A stretch of 64,000 bases of DNA from positions 248,001 through 312,000 of the forward strand of contig NZ_JACOPV010000006.1 of assembly GCF_016881005.1 (NCBI RefSeq). Direction: 5' to 3'. Made by a program: the position numbers and the translations under genes. Below, piece by piece: positions 33,852-44,343 of this stretch (positions are counted from its first letter, which is position 1; each line of letters opens with the position of its first letter). The notes below the pieces were generated by a model. That model was given only the letters and a program-made list of their open reading frames with translations. It was not told the origin of the DNA and searched no databases. The stretch comes from Pseudomonas arcuscaelestis. Its GTDB lineage: Bacteria > Pseudomonadota > Gammaproteobacteria > Pseudomonadales > Pseudomonadaceae.

Positions 33852-36359
33852 ATGACGCAAGTCACGGTGAAAGAATTGGCCCAAGAGGTCGCTGCACCGG
33901 TAGAGCGCCTGCTGCAGCAGATGCGTGAGGCAGGTCTGCCGCACACCGACGCCGGTCAGGTAGTGACCGATAATGAGAAGCAGGCTCTGCTGGCTCATTT
34001 GAAGAGCAGCCACAAGGCGAAGGTGGAAGAGCCGCGCAAGATTACCTTGCAGCGCAAGACCACCAGCACCCTGCGTGTTGCCGGTAGCAAGAGCATCAGC
34101 GTAGAAGTACGCAAGAAGAAAGTATTCGTTCAGCGCAGCCCGGAAGAAATTCAGGCCGAGCAGAAGCGTGAGCTGGAAGAGCGCCGCGCAGTAGAGAACG
34201 CTGCTCGCGAGAAAACCGAGTCCGAAGCACGTCAGCGTGCAGCGGAAGAAGCTCGTCGCCAGCCAGCCGCTGCTGCACCTGCTCCGGCAGCTGCTGCTCC
34301 GGCTGCCCCGGCACCTGCTCCGGTTGCAGCGCCTGCAGACGCCGCTCCGGCACCGGTTGCCGACCGCAAGAAAGACGACGTGCGTCGCAACGATAAGTCG
34401 CGTGACGACGATCGTCGTGGTGGTGAGCGCCGTAACGAAGCGCCACGCGTTTCGGTAAAGGTCAAGGAAAAGGAAAAGGCGCCAACTCCGCGCGCTGCTC
34501 CGCGTACCACCGACGAAGAAAGCGATGGTTTCCGTCGTGGTGGTCGTGGCAAGGGCAAGCCGAAGAAGCGTAATGCTCACGGCTTCCAGAGCCCGACCGG
34601 CCCGGTTATCCGCGACGTACAGATCGGCGAGACCATTACGGTTTCCGATTTGGCTAACCAGATGTCCGTTAAGGGCGCTGAAGTCGTCAAGTTCATGTTC
34701 AAGCTGGGTACCCCAGTGACCATCAACCAGGTGCTCGATCGCGAGACCGCTCAACTGGTTGCTGAAGAACTGGGCCACAAAGTTACCCTGGTCAGTGATA
34801 CTGCCCTGGAAGACTCCCTGGCCGAATCGTTGAAGTTCGAAGGCGAGACTTCTGCCCGTGCACCTGTTGTGACCGTAATGGGTCACGTTGACCACGGTAA
34901 GACCTCGCTGCTCGACTACATTCGTCGTGCCAAGGTTGCTGCTGGCGAGGCCGGTGGTATTACTCAGCACATCGGTGCATACCACGTAGAAACCGATCGC
35001 GGTATGGTTACTTTCCTCGACACCCCAGGTCACGCCGCGTTTACTGCAATGCGTGCCCGTGGTGCCAAGGCCACCGACATCGTGATCCTCGTGGTCGCGG
35101 CGGACGATGGTGTGATGCCGCAAACCCGTGAAGCCGTCCAGCATGCCAAGGCCGCTGGTGTTCCACTGGTTGTAGCGGTGAACAAGATTGACAAGCCGGG
35201 CGCCGATCTCGACCGTATCCGTAACGAGCTGTCTGTCGAAGGCGTTACCTCCGAGGAGTGGGGTGGTGACACTCCTTTCGTCAAGGTATCGGCGAAGATG
35301 GGTACCGGTGTCGACGAGCTGCTCGAAGCCGTTCTGCTGCAAGCCGAAATCCTCGAGCTCAAGGCTACCCCGTCGGCCCCAGGTCGCGGTGTTGTAGTCG
35401 AGTCGCGTCTGGACAAGGGTCGCGGTCCGGTTGCTACCGTTCTGGTTCAAGACGGTACTCTGCGCCAGGGCGACATGGTCCTGTGCGGTTCGAACTACGG
35501 CCGTGTACGTGCCATGCTCGACGAAAACGGCAAGCCTGTTAAGGAAGCCGGTCCGGCTATCCCGGTCGAGATCCTCGGTCTGGACGGCACTCCGGATGCC
35601 GGTGACGAGCTGTCGGTAGTGGCTGACGAGAAGAAAGCCCGTGAAGTTGCCCTGTTCCGTCAAGGCAAGTTCCGCGAAGTCAAACTGGCTCGCGCGCATG
35701 CTGGCAAGCTCGAAAACATCTTCGAGAACATGGGCCAGGAAGAGAAGAAAACCCTCAACATCGTTCTCAAGTCCGATGTACGTGGTTCTCTTGAAGCCCT
35801 GCAAGGTTCCCTGAGCGGCCTTGGCAACGACGAAGTACAGGTTCGCGTGATTGGTGGCGGTGTCGGTGGTATCACCGAGAGCGACGCCAACCTGGCCCTG
35901 GCTTCCAATGCAGTACTGTTCGGCTTCAACGTTCGTGCCGATGCTGGCGCACGTAAGATCGTCGAGCAGGAAGGTCTGGATATGCGTTACTACAACGTGA
36001 TCTACGACATCATTGAAGACGTCAAGAAAGCCTTGACCGGTATGCTCGGCAGCGATGTTCGCGAGAACATCCTCGGTATCGCCGAAGTGCGTGACGTGTT
36101 CCGTTCGCCTAAGTTCGGCGCCATCGCAGGCTGCATGGTCGTGGAAGGTGTGGTTTACCGCAACCGTCCGATCCGTGTACTGCGCGAAGACGTTGTTATC
36201 TTCGAAGGCGAGCTGGAATCGCTGCGTCGCTTCAAGGACGATGCGTCCGAAGTGCGTGCCGGCATGGAATGCGGTATCGGCGTGAAGAGCTACAACGACG
36301 TCAAAGTCGGCGACAAGATCGAAGTCTTCGAAAAAGTCCAAGTCGCTCGTACGCTTTAA
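33852..36359 (+). CDS. infB: Translation initiation factor IF-2
   Basis: An 835-residue GTPase. Small N-terminal subdomain (1-50), then a highly charged linker with an Ala/Pro-rich stretch (about 136-175) and an Arg/Asp-rich part. The GTPase has G1 GHVDHGKT at 344-351, G3 DTPGHAAF and G4 NKID, followed by beta-barrel domains and the C-terminal fMet-tRNA-binding domain. It places initiator tRNA on the 30S subunit; the initiator tRNA gene is 2.2 kb upstream in the same cluster. Internal in-frame starts may give shorter isoforms, as in E. coli (not provable here). Confidence 0.98.
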   Translation: MTQVTVKELAQEVAAPVERLLQQMREAGLPHTDAGQVVTDNEKQALLAHLKSSHKAKVEEPRKITLQRKTTSTLRVAGSKSISVEVRKKKVFVQRSPEEIQAEQKRELEERRAVENAAREKTESEARQRAAEEARRQPAAAAPAPAAAAPAAPAPAPVAAPADAAPAPVADRKKDDVRRNDKSRDDDRRGGERRNEAPRVSVKVKEKEKAPTPRAAPRTTDEESDGFRRGGRGKGKPKKRNAHGFQSPTGPVIRDVQIGETITVSDLANQMSVKGAEVVKFMFKLGTPVTINQVLDRETAQLVAEELGHKVTLVSDTALEDSLAESLKFEGETSARAPVVTVMGHVDHGKTSLLDYIRRAKVAAGEAGGITQHIGAYHVETDRGMVTFLDTPGHAAFTAMRARGAKATDIVILVVAADDGVMPQTREAVQHAKAAGVPLVVAVNKIDKPGADLDRIRNELSVEGVTSEEWGGDTPFVKVSAKMGTGVDELLEAVLLQAEILELKATPSAPGRGVVVESRLDKGRGPVATVLVQDGTLRQGDMVLCGSNYGRVRAMLDENGKPVKEAGPAIPVEILGLDGTPDAGDELSVVADEKKAREVALFRQGKFREVKLARAHAGKLENIFENMGQEEKKTLNIVLKSDVRGSLEALQGSLSGLGNDEVQVRVIGGGVGGITESDANLALASNAVLFGFNVRADAGARKIVEQEGLDMRYYNVIYDIIEDVKKALTGMLGSDVRENILGIAEVRDVFRSPKFGAIAGCMVVEGVVYRNRPIRVLREDVVIFEGELESLRRFKDDASEVRAGMECGIGVKSYNDVKVGDKIEVFEKVQVARTL

Positions 36360-36420
36360 GCATCGAGTATGGGAAGCGCGAAACGCCCGTCGCAAGGCGC
36401 TCGTTAGCGGTTCTGAACGC

Positions 36421-36454
36421 AACGCCCGGTCAGGCTCAAGCCTGACCGGGCGTT
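36421..36454 (+). terminator. Strong hairpin between infB and rbfA
   Basis: A perfect 16-bp stem (AACGCCCGGTCAGGCT and its inverse, two central bases) followed only by TTG. It lies inside the operon, 26 bases before rbfA. The short T run suggests a partial terminator or an RNA processing/stability element. Confidence 0.55.
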
Positions 36455-36480
36455 TGCCGCTTTAGTTACAGGTAGCAAAA

Positions 36481-36879
36481 ATGGCCAAAGAATATAGCCG
36501 TACCCAACGCATTGGCGATCAGATGCAGCGCGAGCTGGCTCAACTGATTCGTCGCGAAGTCAAAGACCCACGCGTCGGCCTGGTGACAATCACCGCCGTC
36601 GACGTCAGCCGCGATGTCGGTCACGCCAAGGTGTACATCACCGTCATGGGCGATGACAGCGCTGAAGACATCAAGCAAAGCGTTAAAGTGCTCAATTCAG
36701 CCGCAGGTTTCCTGCGTATGCAGTTGGGCAAGGAAATGAAGCTGCGCAGCGTGCCGCAATTGCATTTCCACTACGATGAGAGCGTTACGCGTGGCGCCCA
36801 TCTATCGGCGCTGATCGAGCGTGCTGTTGCCGAAGACAGCCAGCACCAGACTGCCGAAACCCCGGACACCAAGGAGTAA
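36481..36879 (+). CDS. rbfA: 30S ribosome-binding factor RbfA
   Basis: A 132-residue KH-like protein: [39 protein letters not shown] at the N-terminus, [25 protein letters not shown] in the core. A cold-shock-related 30S maturation factor. Four bases before the truB start. Confidence 0.97.
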   Translation: MAKEYSRTQRIGDQMQRELAQLIRREVKDPRVGLVTITAVDVSRDVGHAKVYITVMGDDSAEDIKQSVKVLNSAAGFLRMQLGKEMKLRSVPQLHFHYDESVTRGAHLSALIERAVAEDSQHQTAETPDTKE

Positions 36880-36882
36880 GCG

Positions 36883-37800
36883 GTGGCCCAGGTCAAACGT
36901 ATTCGTCGTAACGTCAGTGGCATTATCCTGCTCGACAAGCCTTTGGGGTTCACCTCCAATGCCGCCTTGCAGAAGGTTCGCTGGTTGCTCAATGCCGAAA
37001 AGGCCGGGCACACCGGTAGCCTCGACCCGTTGGCCAGTGGCGTTCTGCCGTTGTGCTTCGGCGAGGCCACCAAGTTTTCCCAGTACCTGCTCGACTCTGA
37101 CAAGGGGTACGAAACGGTGATGCAACTGGGACAGACCACCACTACCGGCGATGCTGAAGGCGAGGTGCTGAAGACACGGGACGTGACCGTCGGTCGCACC
37201 GATGTCGAAGCGGTTTTGCCACAATTTCGTGGTGAAATCAGTCAGATACCGCCGATGTACTCTGCCCTTAAACGCGATGGCCAGCCGCTGTACAAGCTTG
37301 CTCGTGCAGGGGAAGTAGTGGAGCGCGAGGCGCGTTCTGTTACTATTAAGCGCTTGGAGTTGCTCGAGTGCGAAGGCACCCGGGTACGCCTCTCGGTCGG
37401 TTGCACCAAAGGTACCTACATCCGCACGCTGGTCGAGGATATCGGCGAGCAGTTGGGGTGTGGCGCCTATGTCGCCGAACTGCGTCGCACTCACGCCGGG
37501 CCTTTTGAACTGGCCCAGACCGTGACCCTCGAAGAACTTGAAGCGGTTCACGCTGAAGGTGGCAACGAAGCAGTCGATCGCTTCTTGATGCCTTCGGACA
37601 GCGGTCTGCAAGACTGGCCTTTGCTGCAGTTCTCTGAGCATAGTGCTTTTTACTGGTTGCATGGCCAACCGGTCAGGGCTCCCGAAGCGCCGAAGTTCGG
37701 CATGGTTCGGGTGCAAGATCAAAACGGTCGCTTCATTGGTATCGGTGAAGTGAGCGAAGACGGGCGCATTGCGCCACGTCGTTTGATTCGGTCGGAATGA
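36883..37800 (+). CDS. truB: tRNA pseudouridine-55 synthase
   Basis: A 305-residue enzyme: [18 protein letters not shown], catalytic Asp48 in [15 protein letters not shown], Tyr/Arg residues in [38 protein letters not shown], and a C-terminal PUA-type domain. It makes pseudouridine 55 in the T loop of tRNAs. The start is GTG 36883 with AAGGAG upstream (overlapping the rbfA end). Confidence 0.97.
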   Translation: MAQVKRIRRNVSGIILLDKPLGFTSNAALQKVRWLLNAEKAGHTGSLDPLASGVLPLCFGEATKFSQYLLDSDKGYETVMQLGQTTTTGDAEGEVLKTRDVTVGRTDVEAVLPQFRGEISQIPPMYSALKRDGQPLYKLARAGEVVEREARSVTIKRLELLECEGTRVRLSVGCTKGTYIRTLVEDIGEQLGCGAYVAELRRTHAGPFELAQTVTLEELEAVHAEGGNEAVDRFLMPSDSGLQDWPLLQFSEHSAFYWLHGQPVRAPEAPKFGMVRVQDQNGRFIGIGEVSEDGRIAPRRLIRSE

Positions 37801-37953
37801 TCGAAACCTTCAGTTTCAGGCCTTAGCCTGGAACTGGTGGTAAAGAGGATGGCTGTTAATAGGCATGGTCACGCCTCACTTTATGAATACAGGGATTTGT
37901 CCCTGGCCTATTGGAAACCGTTTGTTCGGTTTCCCTTGATTTGGAGAAGCCAG

Positions 37954-38223
37954 ATGGCACTCAGCGTTGAAGAAAAAGCAAAGATCGTTGGCGAATACCA
38001 GCAAGCAGCCGGTGACACCGGTTCGCCAGAAGTGCAGGTTGCACTGCTGACCGCCAACATCAACAAGCTGCAAGGCCACTTCAAGGCCAACGGTAAAGAT
38101 CACCACTCCCGTCGTGGTCTGATCCGTATGGTTAACCAGCGTCGTAAGCTGCTGGACTACCTGAAGGGCAAAGACGCCACTCGTTACAGCGCCCTGATCG
38201 GTCGCCTGGGTCTGCGTCGCTAA
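37954..38223 (+). CDS. rpsO: 30S ribosomal protein S15
   Basis: An 89-residue protein of exact S15 length: [59 protein letters not shown], ending RLGLRR. It binds 16S rRNA h20-h22 and, in E. coli, represses its own translation. GGAG precedes the ATG. The 153-bp gap after truB probably contains its own promoter and leader structure (not identified with certainty). Confidence 0.98.
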   Translation: MALSVEEKAKIVGEYQQAAGDTGSPEVQVALLTANINKLQGHFKANGKDHHSRRGLIRMVNQRRKLLDYLKGKDATRYSALIGRLGLRR

Positions 38224-38244
38224 TAGCGGCCTGGCCAGTGGTGT

Positions 38245-38306
38245 GCGCGGCGTGCTGTATTCATCGCTTCCGATGCCTGGCATCGGGAGCGATGAGTACG
38301 CCGCGC
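38245..38306 (+). promoter_or_regulatory. Long stem between rpsO and pnp (probable RNase III processing site)
   Basis: Outer arms GCGCGGCGT (38245-38253) and ACGCCGCGC (38298-38306) pair perfectly. After an internal loop, inner arms TCATCGCTTCCGATG and CATCGGGAGCGATGA pair around a five-base loop. In E. coli the rpsO-pnp leader hairpin is cut by RNase III and mediates pnp autocontrol; this is the positional equivalent. It has no T run. Confidence 0.7.
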
Positions 38307-38473
38307 GTATCTATGAGGTTGGTTGTTTGCCTCGCCTAAGCGGTTTACCGCAAGGGCAGGGCAGGCTTCCAGCCTCTAGTTTTATCTGGACTGCCAACAG
38401 GGCCGATTCCCTGTTCTGCCCAAGAATTCGCAAGAACCAGTTCCCCCAGAGCCACTGAAGAAGGTAGGAAACC

Positions 38474-40579
38474 GTGAACCCGGTAATCAAGAAATTTCAG
38501 TTCGGTCAGTCGACCGTAACCCTCGAGACGGGCCGTATTGCTCGTCAAGCGTCCGGCGCCGTATTGGTCACTGTCGATAACGATGTCACCGTGCTGGTGA
38601 CCGTGGTCGGTGCCAAACAGGCTGATCCAGGCAAAGGCTTCTTCCCCCTGTCCGTTCACTATCAGGAAAAGACCTACGCCGCCGGCAAGATCCCAGGTGG
38701 TTTCTTCAAGCGTGAAGGCCGTCCTTCCGAGAAAGAAACCCTGACCTCGCGTCTGATCGACCGTCCGATCCGTCCGCTGTTCCCAGAAGGTTTCATGAAC
38801 GAAGTGCAGGTTGTCTGCACCGTCGTTTCCACCAGCAAGAAGACCGATCCGGACATCGCTGCGATGATCGGTACCTCGGCTGCCCTGGCAATCTCCGGCA
38901 TTCCGTTCGAAGGCCCGATTGGCGCTGCGCGCGTTGCTTTCCACGAAAGCACCGGCTACCTGCTGAACCCAACTTACGAGCAACTGGCTGCTTCTAGCCT
39001 GGACATGGTCGTTGCCGGTACTTCCGACGCCGTACTGATGGTTGAATCGGAAGCCAAAGAGCTGACCGAAGACCAGATGCTGGGCGCCGTACTGTTCGCT
39101 CACGACGAGTTCCAGGCTGTTATCCAGGCGGTAAAAGAACTGGCTGCCGAAGCTGCCAAGCCTACTTGGGATTGGACTGCCAAAGCCGAGAACACCCCAC
39201 TGCTGAGCGCCATCCGTGGCGAGTTCGGTGCTGCGGTTTCCGACGCCTACACCATCACCGTCAAGGCCGACCGTTATGCTCGTCTGGGCGAGCTGCGCGA
39301 TCAGGCGATCGCCAAGTTCTCCGGCGAAGAAGGTCAGCCAGCGGCTTCCGAAGTCAAAGAAATCTTCGGTGAAATCGAATACCGCACCGTTCGCGAAAAC
39401 ATCGTTAACGGCAAGCCACGTATCGACGGTCGCGACACCAAGACCGTACGTCCGCTGAACATCGAAGTCGGTGTTCTGCCAAAAACCCACGGTTCGGCCC
39501 TGTTCACCCGTGGCGAAACCCAGGCACTGGTCGTTGCGACCCTGGGTACTGCCCGTGATGCCCAACTGCTGGACACCCTCGAAGGCGAGAAAAAAGACCC
39601 CTTCATGCTGCACTACAACTTCCCACCGTTCTCGGTAGGTGAGTGTGGTCGCATGGGCGGTGCTGGTCGCCGTGAAATCGGTCACGGTCGTCTGGCTCGC
39701 CGTTCGGTTCAGGCTATGCTGCCTGCCGCCGACGTGTTCCCGTACACCATCCGTGTAGTATCGGAAATCACCGAGTCCAACGGTTCCAGCTCCATGGCTT
39801 CGGTCTGCGGTGCTTCCCTGGCACTGATGGATGCCGGTGTACCGATGAAGGCACCGGTTGCCGGTATCGCCATGGGTCTGGTTAAAGAAGGCGAGAAATT
39901 CGCTATTTTGACCGACATCCTCGGTGACGAAGACCACCTGGGCGACATGGACTTCAAGGTTGCTGGTACCGCTAAAGGCGTTACCGCACTGCAGATGGAC
40001 ATCAAGATCAACGGCATTACCGAAGAGATCATGGAAATCGCCCTGGGCCAAGCCCTGGAAGCGCGCCTGAACATCCTCGGCCAGATGAACCAGATCATTG
40101 GTCAGTCCCGTAGCGAGCTGTCGGAAAATGCTCCGACCATGATCGCCATGAAGATCGACACCGACAAGATCCGTGACGTCATCGGTAAAGGTGGCGCGAC
40201 CATTCGTGCAATCTGCGAAGAGACCAAGGCTTCGATCGATATCGAAGACGACGGCTCGATCAAGATCTTCGGCGAAACCAAAGAAGCTGCTGAAGCTGCC
40301 CGTCAGCGCGTTCTGGGTATTACCGCTGAGGCCGAGATCGGCAAGATCTACGTCGGTAAGGTAGAGCGCATCGTTGACTTCGGTGCCTTCGTTAACATCC
40401 TGCCGGGCAAGGACGGTCTGGTTCACATCTCTATGCTGAGCGATGCTCGCGTCGAGAAAGTGACCGATATCCTCAAAGAAGGTCAGGAAGTTGAAGTACT
40501 GGTACTGGACGTGGACAACCGCGGCCGTATCAAGCTGTCGATCAAGGACGTTGCTGCTGCCAAGGCATCCGGCGTTTAA
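38474..40579 (+). CDS. pnp: Polyribonucleotide nucleotidyltransferase (PNPase)
   Basis: A 701-residue enzyme: two RNase PH domains (about 10-230 and 310-545, the latter with [22 protein letters not shown] and the phosphate-binding [18 protein letters not shown]), an all-alpha linker, then KH ([20 protein letters not shown]) and S1 ([20 protein letters not shown]) RNA-binding domains. It degrades RNA 3'-5' with phosphate, alone or in the degradosome. The start is GTG 38474 with AAGGTAGG upstream. Last gene of the nusA-infB cluster; terminator follows. Confidence 0.98.
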   Translation: MNPVIKKFQFGQSTVTLETGRIARQASGAVLVTVDNDVTVLVTVVGAKQADPGKGFFPLSVHYQEKTYAAGKIPGGFFKREGRPSEKETLTSRLIDRPIRPLFPEGFMNEVQVVCTVVSTSKKTDPDIAAMIGTSAALAISGIPFEGPIGAARVAFHESTGYLLNPTYEQLAASSLDMVVAGTSDAVLMVESEAKELTEDQMLGAVLFAHDEFQAVIQAVKELAAEAAKPTWDWTAKAENTPLLSAIRGEFGAAVSDAYTITVKADRYARLGELRDQAIAKFSGEEGQPAASEVKEIFGEIEYRTVRENIVNGKPRIDGRDTKTVRPLNIEVGVLPKTHGSALFTRGETQALVVATLGTARDAQLLDTLEGEKKDPFMLHYNFPPFSVGECGRMGGAGRREIGHGRLARRSVQAMLPAADVFPYTIRVVSEITESNGSSSMASVCGASLALMDAGVPMKAPVAGIAMGLVKEGEKFAILTDILGDEDHLGDMDFKVAGTAKGVTALQMDIKINGITEEIMEIALGQALEARLNILGQMNQIIGQSRSELSENAPTMIAMKIDTDKIRDVIGKGGATIRAICEETKASIDIEDDGSIKIFGETKEAAEAARQRVLGITAEAEIGKIYVGKVERIVDFGAFVNILPGKDGLVHISMLSDARVEKVTDILKEGQEVEVLVLDVDNRGRIKLSIKDVAAAKASGV

Positions 40580-40593
40580 GAACGTAGCTTAAG

Positions 40594-40621
40594 AAAAAGG
40601 ACCTTTCGGGGTCCTTTTTTT
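40594..40621 (+). terminator. Rho-independent terminator of pnp
   Basis: AAAAAGGACC / GGTCCTTTTTT stem with a TTTCG-type loop and a run of seven T, 14 bases after the stop. Confidence 0.9.
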
Positions 40622-40710
40622 ATGCCCGGAAAATTACCTTGCGGACTTGCATCTTGCATGCAGGATTTTTCCACGGCTTGCAAATTGCACGATTGGATTT
40701 TTCGCGAGAT

Positions 40711-40733
40711 TTTATAAATCATTGATTTATAAA
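40711..40733. promoter_or_regulatory. Perfect 23-bp palindrome upstream of the BON gene
   Basis: TTTATAAATCA, one central T, then TGATTTATAAA: two 11-bp arms without mismatch, centred about 60 bp before the predicted transcription start of the sigma-54-type promoter. It looks like a dimer-binding operator or activator site. The AT-rich block 40700-40750 stands out from its surroundings. Confidence 0.6.
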
Positions 40734-40754
40734 AGAAAAAATAATTCAAAAACC

Positions 40755-40770
40755 TGGCACAAGCTCTGCA
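40755..40770 (+). promoter_or_regulatory. Candidate sigma-54 (RpoN) promoter of the BON gene
   Basis: TGGCACAAGCTCTGCA keeps the invariant GG-N10-GC spacing and matches TGGCAC-N5-TTGCA except for one base. Expected start near 40782, 55 bases before the ATG. Confidence 0.6.
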
Positions 40771-40836
40771 ACGGTATTCATACACCTGCTGCCAGGATTC
40801 ACGGCGCAGATTTTTCGAAAAACAGGAGTGTCTCGT

Positions 40837-41187
40837 ATGAAGAAGTTCGCTATTGCTGCCGCTACTGCCACCGCTCTGACGCTGACCATGGCCAACGCGG
40901 CGTTTGCCCAACAAACCGCCCAGGCTCCGATGACCCTAGCTGCCGGTGAAATGACCAAGGCAACTGAAGCGGGTTCTGACACCTGGATCACCACCAAGGT
41001 CAAAGCTGATCTGATGACTGAAAAAGGCGTACCAGGCACCGATATCAAGGTAGAGACCAACAAAGGCGTTGTCTCCCTCTCTTCGGACGTAGCTGTCACT
41101 GCTTCGCAGAAAGAAATGGCAGTAGCAATTGCCAAGAAAATCAAAGGTGTTCAAGCCGTTTCGGCTGACGGTCTGAAAGCCGAGTAA
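40837..41187 (+). CDS. Periplasmic BON-domain protein (OsmY-like)
   Basis: A 116-residue protein. Residues 1-24 are a signal peptide (MKKFAIAAATATALTLTMA ending AFA before QQ). One BON domain spans about 45-116: DTWITTKVKADLMTEKGVPGTDIKVETNKGVVSLSSDV, then IAKKIKGVQAVSADGLKAE. BON proteins are thought to bind lipids at the envelope and many are stress-induced. CAGGAG lies upstream of ATG 40837; an earlier GTG overlaps that site and is rejected. Upstream are a candidate sigma-54 promoter and a 23-bp palindrome, suggesting regulated expression. Flanked by terminators, so monocistronic. Confidence 0.88.
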   Translation: MKKFAIAAATATALTLTMANAAFAQQTAQAPMTLAAGEMTKATEAGSDTWITTKVKADLMTEKGVPGTDIKVETNKGVVSLSSDVAVTASQKEMAVAIAKKIKGVQAVSADGLKAE

Positions 41188-41251
41188 GGTTTGTCCCGAC
41201 TCGCTGAGCTTTTAAGGTTCATGCGAAAGACCAAAAGGACTTGGTCACTCA

Positions 41252-41285
41252 AAGCCCCGGCACTTATTGCCGGGGCTTCTTTTTG
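41252..41285 (+). terminator. Rho-independent terminator of the BON gene
   Basis: AAGCCCCGGC / GCCGGGGCTT stem, seven-base loop, then TCTTTTT. The A's on the other side could also serve the minus-strand DUF748 gene. Confidence 0.88.
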
Positions 41286-41313
41286 ATCGCGGCGCAGGCC
41301 TGACCCTAGTGGC

Positions 41314-44253
41314 TCACTCGGCATCCAGATGCAGTGGCGTGATCACTCGGCCATCGGCTTCAGCTTGACCTAGGCTGGCATCGATAAAGTACACCCGGTC
41401 ATCCTCAAGCTTACCTTTATCGACCAGGTAGTCCTTGATGCTGCTGGCCCGGGCCTGGCCCAGTTGGCGCAGCAGCAGCGCGCTTTCGCCCCAGGATTTG
41501 AGCACTGCGTCGCGCAACTGGTTGCTGCGTTGCTCACGGTCCAGTTGCTCCCACTCAGCCGGTGGCTGCTGTTTCATACGGGTGCGGTAGATACCTTCGA
41601 GCATGGCCGGCTTATCGCTCTCAGGAACAGTCAGGTCCGATGCCTGGGCGGGAACCTTGTCGCCACGACGTTGGAGAATCTTGTAGTAGGTGCTCTGATA
41701 CTCACGTTCCAGGCGCTGCTGGGCAATCAACGGCCCGTCACTGCTCTGGGCGCTGGTGCCTTCAATCTCCAGGCGCAGGGCAGGGCGTTCCTTGAGCGCC
41801 GCTGCCAGCTTGTCCAGGGCGCTCTGTGCGTCGGGTGCCAAGTCGCTGGAGCCTGCGGCGAAGGCGACGTTACCGAGGTCCTGGGCATCACCGCCGCTGA
41901 TCAGTCCACCAATGAATTTGAACGGCGCCTGGGCCGCACGCAGCACCAGGTTACGCAGGGTTTGCCAGACGATCGGCATCACGCTGAACTGCGGGTCGTT
42001 CAAATCGCCGGTAACGGGCAGCTCGATGGAAATCTTGCCGTCGGTATCCTTGAGCAAGGCCACTGCCAGGCGAATAGGCAGGTCGACTGCATCCGGGCTG
42101 TCGACCTTTTCACCGAGTTGCAGTTGTTCGACCACCACCTTGTTTTCGGCCTTGAGCTTGCCCTGGGTGATGATGTAATGCAGATCGATGTTCAGGCGGC
42201 CCTTGCGGATACGGAACCCGGCGAATTTACCCGAGTAAGGTGTCAGGGTGGTCAGCTCGACACGCTTGAAGCTGGTAGCGATATCCAGGCTTGCCATCGG
42301 GTCGAAGGGGTTCAATGCACCTTTGATGGTCACAGGCGCATAACGATCGACCTTGCCCTTGATGTCGACTTTGGCCGGTTTGGGCTGGCGATTGTCGATC
42401 GTACCGATTTGCCCGTTCAACTGCTGGATAGCAGTCGCGAAGTTGGGAGTCAGGCTGAAGTCGGCGAAGTTCGCCGAGCCGTCGTTGATGTCGATGGCGC
42501 CGATACGAATACCCAGCGGCTTGTCGCTGCTGGCCGGTGCTTGGCTTTTTGCCGGGGCATTGCTTTGCGCGGTGGCTGGCTGTGGAATCAACAGGTCATC
42601 GACGTTGGTGGTGCGGTCTTCGTTGATCATGAAGCGTGCGTAGGGTTGCTTCAAGCTGACTTTGCCAATGCTCAGCGTATCGCCATGACGATAGGACAAG
42701 CCGTCCAGGTTCAGTTGCTGCCATTTGACGAAGTCGCGATTCTTGATCGTATCCAGCGTGTGCAACTGGTTGACCTGTGCCTTGCCATCAATGTTGAACG
42801 CCAGTGGCTCGGTACTCTTGAGGTCAACATTGAGGTCGCTGCCGAGCATGCCGCTACGTAGTTCAAGGCGGATGAACGGGCTGATATAGGCTTGGGCGAT
42901 TCGCAGGTCTATGTCCTGGGTGTTGACCTTGAGCTTCGCGCTGACAGGTGACAGGTTGACCTCACCGGCTGCCTGCAATTTGCCTTGTTTGCCCACGCCG
43001 GTATCGAGCTTGAGGTTGAAAGGCGACTGATTGAGGCTGTCGAAGTTCTGCAGATCCAGGTTCAGCGGCCCGACATCCAGGGCTACCGGCTCTTTTTGAG
43101 AGCGGTCGGCCAGATGAACTTTATAGTTGCGCAGTTGCACGTCCTTGAGCAGTACTTGCCAAGGCTTTGCGGGCTCGGCAGGGATTTTCTCCTGACTGTC
43201 AGGTTCGGCAGCAGCGGGTTCGGCTTTGTCTTTTGCCGTAGGCTTGGCCGGCTGACTGGCGAACAGTTTTTGCCAATCAAGTTGGCCATCTACCTCCAGG
43301 GCTGCCCAGGTTTCGAGCCGTTCACTGCGGATTTTGCCGATCGTGACAACTTGCTTGGCGAGGTCGATTGACGTTTCGCTGACATCCAGGCGAGCCAGGC
43401 GCGCGAGCGGCCTACCGTCCGGTGCCTTGATGGCAAAAGGCGCAATGCTCACCGAGGTGTTGTCCAGCAACAGTTCGGTTTCTTTCGAGAGATTCAGTTT
43501 GTAGTGGGTGTCGAGGCTTACCACGCCTTCTTCCAGCACCAGCGGCACGGCGTCGCGTACATACGGCCAGAAGGCTTTCATCTTGCCGTCAGTGACCTTG
43601 AGGGTACCTTCAGAGGCGATGGGTACCAGGCTCAGGGTGCCGCTCCAGTCGATGCGACCACCTGCCGGCCCGATGGCAACCAGGGTCATATCACTGCTGT
43701 CATCAGGCAGCGTGCTGAGGTTCTTGAGTTCCAGATTCATCGAGTCGTACAAGAACTCGATGGGTTCGCTGGGGCGCAAGTCCTGGAAGTGCAGGTAGCC
43801 TTCGTGGAGCTTTATGCTGCCGATGCGCAATGGGAAAGGATCGCTGGCTGGCTCATCAGCTTTTGGTTCGCTGGGCGGCAATTTGAACAGTTGTGTGAGA
43901 TTCAGCGTGCCATCTTTGGCGAACAGCAACTCGGTGTGGGGCTTGTCCAGCTCCACGCCAGCAAGGTGCAGGGCGCCAGTCCACACGCTGTCGAGCTGCA
44001 GGTTGGCGTACAGTCGCTCGAAACCGACCTGTTCCTTGCCCGGCTCGCCTATCTGCAGGCCCCAGAGTGTCAGCTCGAGGCTGAACGGGTTGAGCTCTAT
44101 ACGCTGCAGATGGGCAGGTACCGTGGCGTAGTTGGCCAACTGCTGGTTGGCGATGCGCAAGGCAACACCTGGGAGAATCAGAAAGCCAAGCAGGCTGTAA
44201 AGGGCCAAGGCGGCCAACATGGCGCCGATGGCGCGTTTCAATCCTTTGGGCAT
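41314..44253 (-). CDS. DUF748 / AsmA-like envelope protein
   Basis: A 979-residue protein with an N-terminal membrane anchor (about 8-35). A very long beta-rich region follows, typical of DUF748 and related AsmA/TamB-like bridge proteins (repeats such as PLRIGSIKLHEGYLHFQD and GIRIGAIDINDGSANFADFS). An Ala/Pro/Lys-rich linker lies near 345-370 and another near 560. The C-terminus (about 795-979) contains an OmpA-like stretch (FAAGSSDLAPDAQSALDKLAAAL) and may contact peptidoglycan. AsmA-like proteins are proposed to move phospholipids between membranes; for this member the role is unknown. Single gene, downstream of the methyltransferase by 90 bp. Confidence 0.85.
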   Translation of the reverse strand: MPKGLKRAIGAMLAALALYSLLGFLILPGVALRIANQQLANYATVPAHLQRIELNPFSLELTLWGLQIGEPGKEQVGFERLYANLQLDSVWTGALHLAGVELDKPHTELLFAKDGTLNLTQLFKLPPSEPKADEPASDPFPLRIGSIKLHEGYLHFQDLRPSEPIEFLYDSMNLELKNLSTLPDDSSDMTLVAIGPAGGRIDWSGTLSLVPIASEGTLKVTDGKMKAFWPYVRDAVPLVLEEGVVSLDTHYKLNLSKETELLLDNTSVSIAPFAIKAPDGRPLARLARLDVSETSIDLAKQVVTIGKIRSERLETWAALEVDGQLDWQKLFASQPAKPTAKDKAEPAAAEPDSQEKIPAEPAKPWQVLLKDVQLRNYKVHLADRSQKEPVALDVGPLNLDLQNFDSLNQSPFNLKLDTGVGKQGKLQAAGEVNLSPVSAKLKVNTQDIDLRIAQAYISPFIRLELRSGMLGSDLNVDLKSTEPLAFNIDGKAQVNQLHTLDTIKNRDFVKWQQLNLDGLSYRHGDTLSIGKVSLKQPYARFMINEDRTTNVDDLLIPQPATAQSNAPAKSQAPASSDKPLGIRIGAIDINDGSANFADFSLTPNFATAIQQLNGQIGTIDNRQPKPAKVDIKGKVDRYAPVTIKGALNPFDPMASLDIATSFKRVELTTLTPYSGKFAGFRIRKGRLNIDLHYIITQGKLKAENKVVVEQLQLGEKVDSPDAVDLPIRLAVALLKDTDGKISIELPVTGDLNDPQFSVMPIVWQTLRNLVLRAAQAPFKFIGGLISGGDAQDLGNVAFAAGSSDLAPDAQSALDKLAAALKERPALRLEIEGTSAQSSDGPLIAQQRLEREYQSTYYKILQRRGDKVPAQASDLTVPESDKPAMLEGIYRTRMKQQPPAEWEQLDREQRSNQLRDAVLKSWGESALLLRQLGQARASSIKDYLVDKGKLEDDRVYFIDASLGQAEADGRVITPLHLDAE

Positions 44254-44343
44254 GTGCGGCGTCGTCTATCTGTCACGGAGGTGCTTGGAGTATGGCACGT
44301 AAAATCGGTTCCGAAGGTAGCGCGGAATATCCGCTTTTTTCTT

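Noticed and set aside
33825..36422. An 865-codon frame antisense to infB, and similar long frames opposite ftsH, nusA and pnp
   Set aside because: All follow the codon structure of highly expressed genes and lack independent evidence of coding.
40828..40836. GTG start for the BON protein three codons earlier
   Set aside because: The GTG overlaps the AGGAG ribosome binding site that serves ATG 40837.
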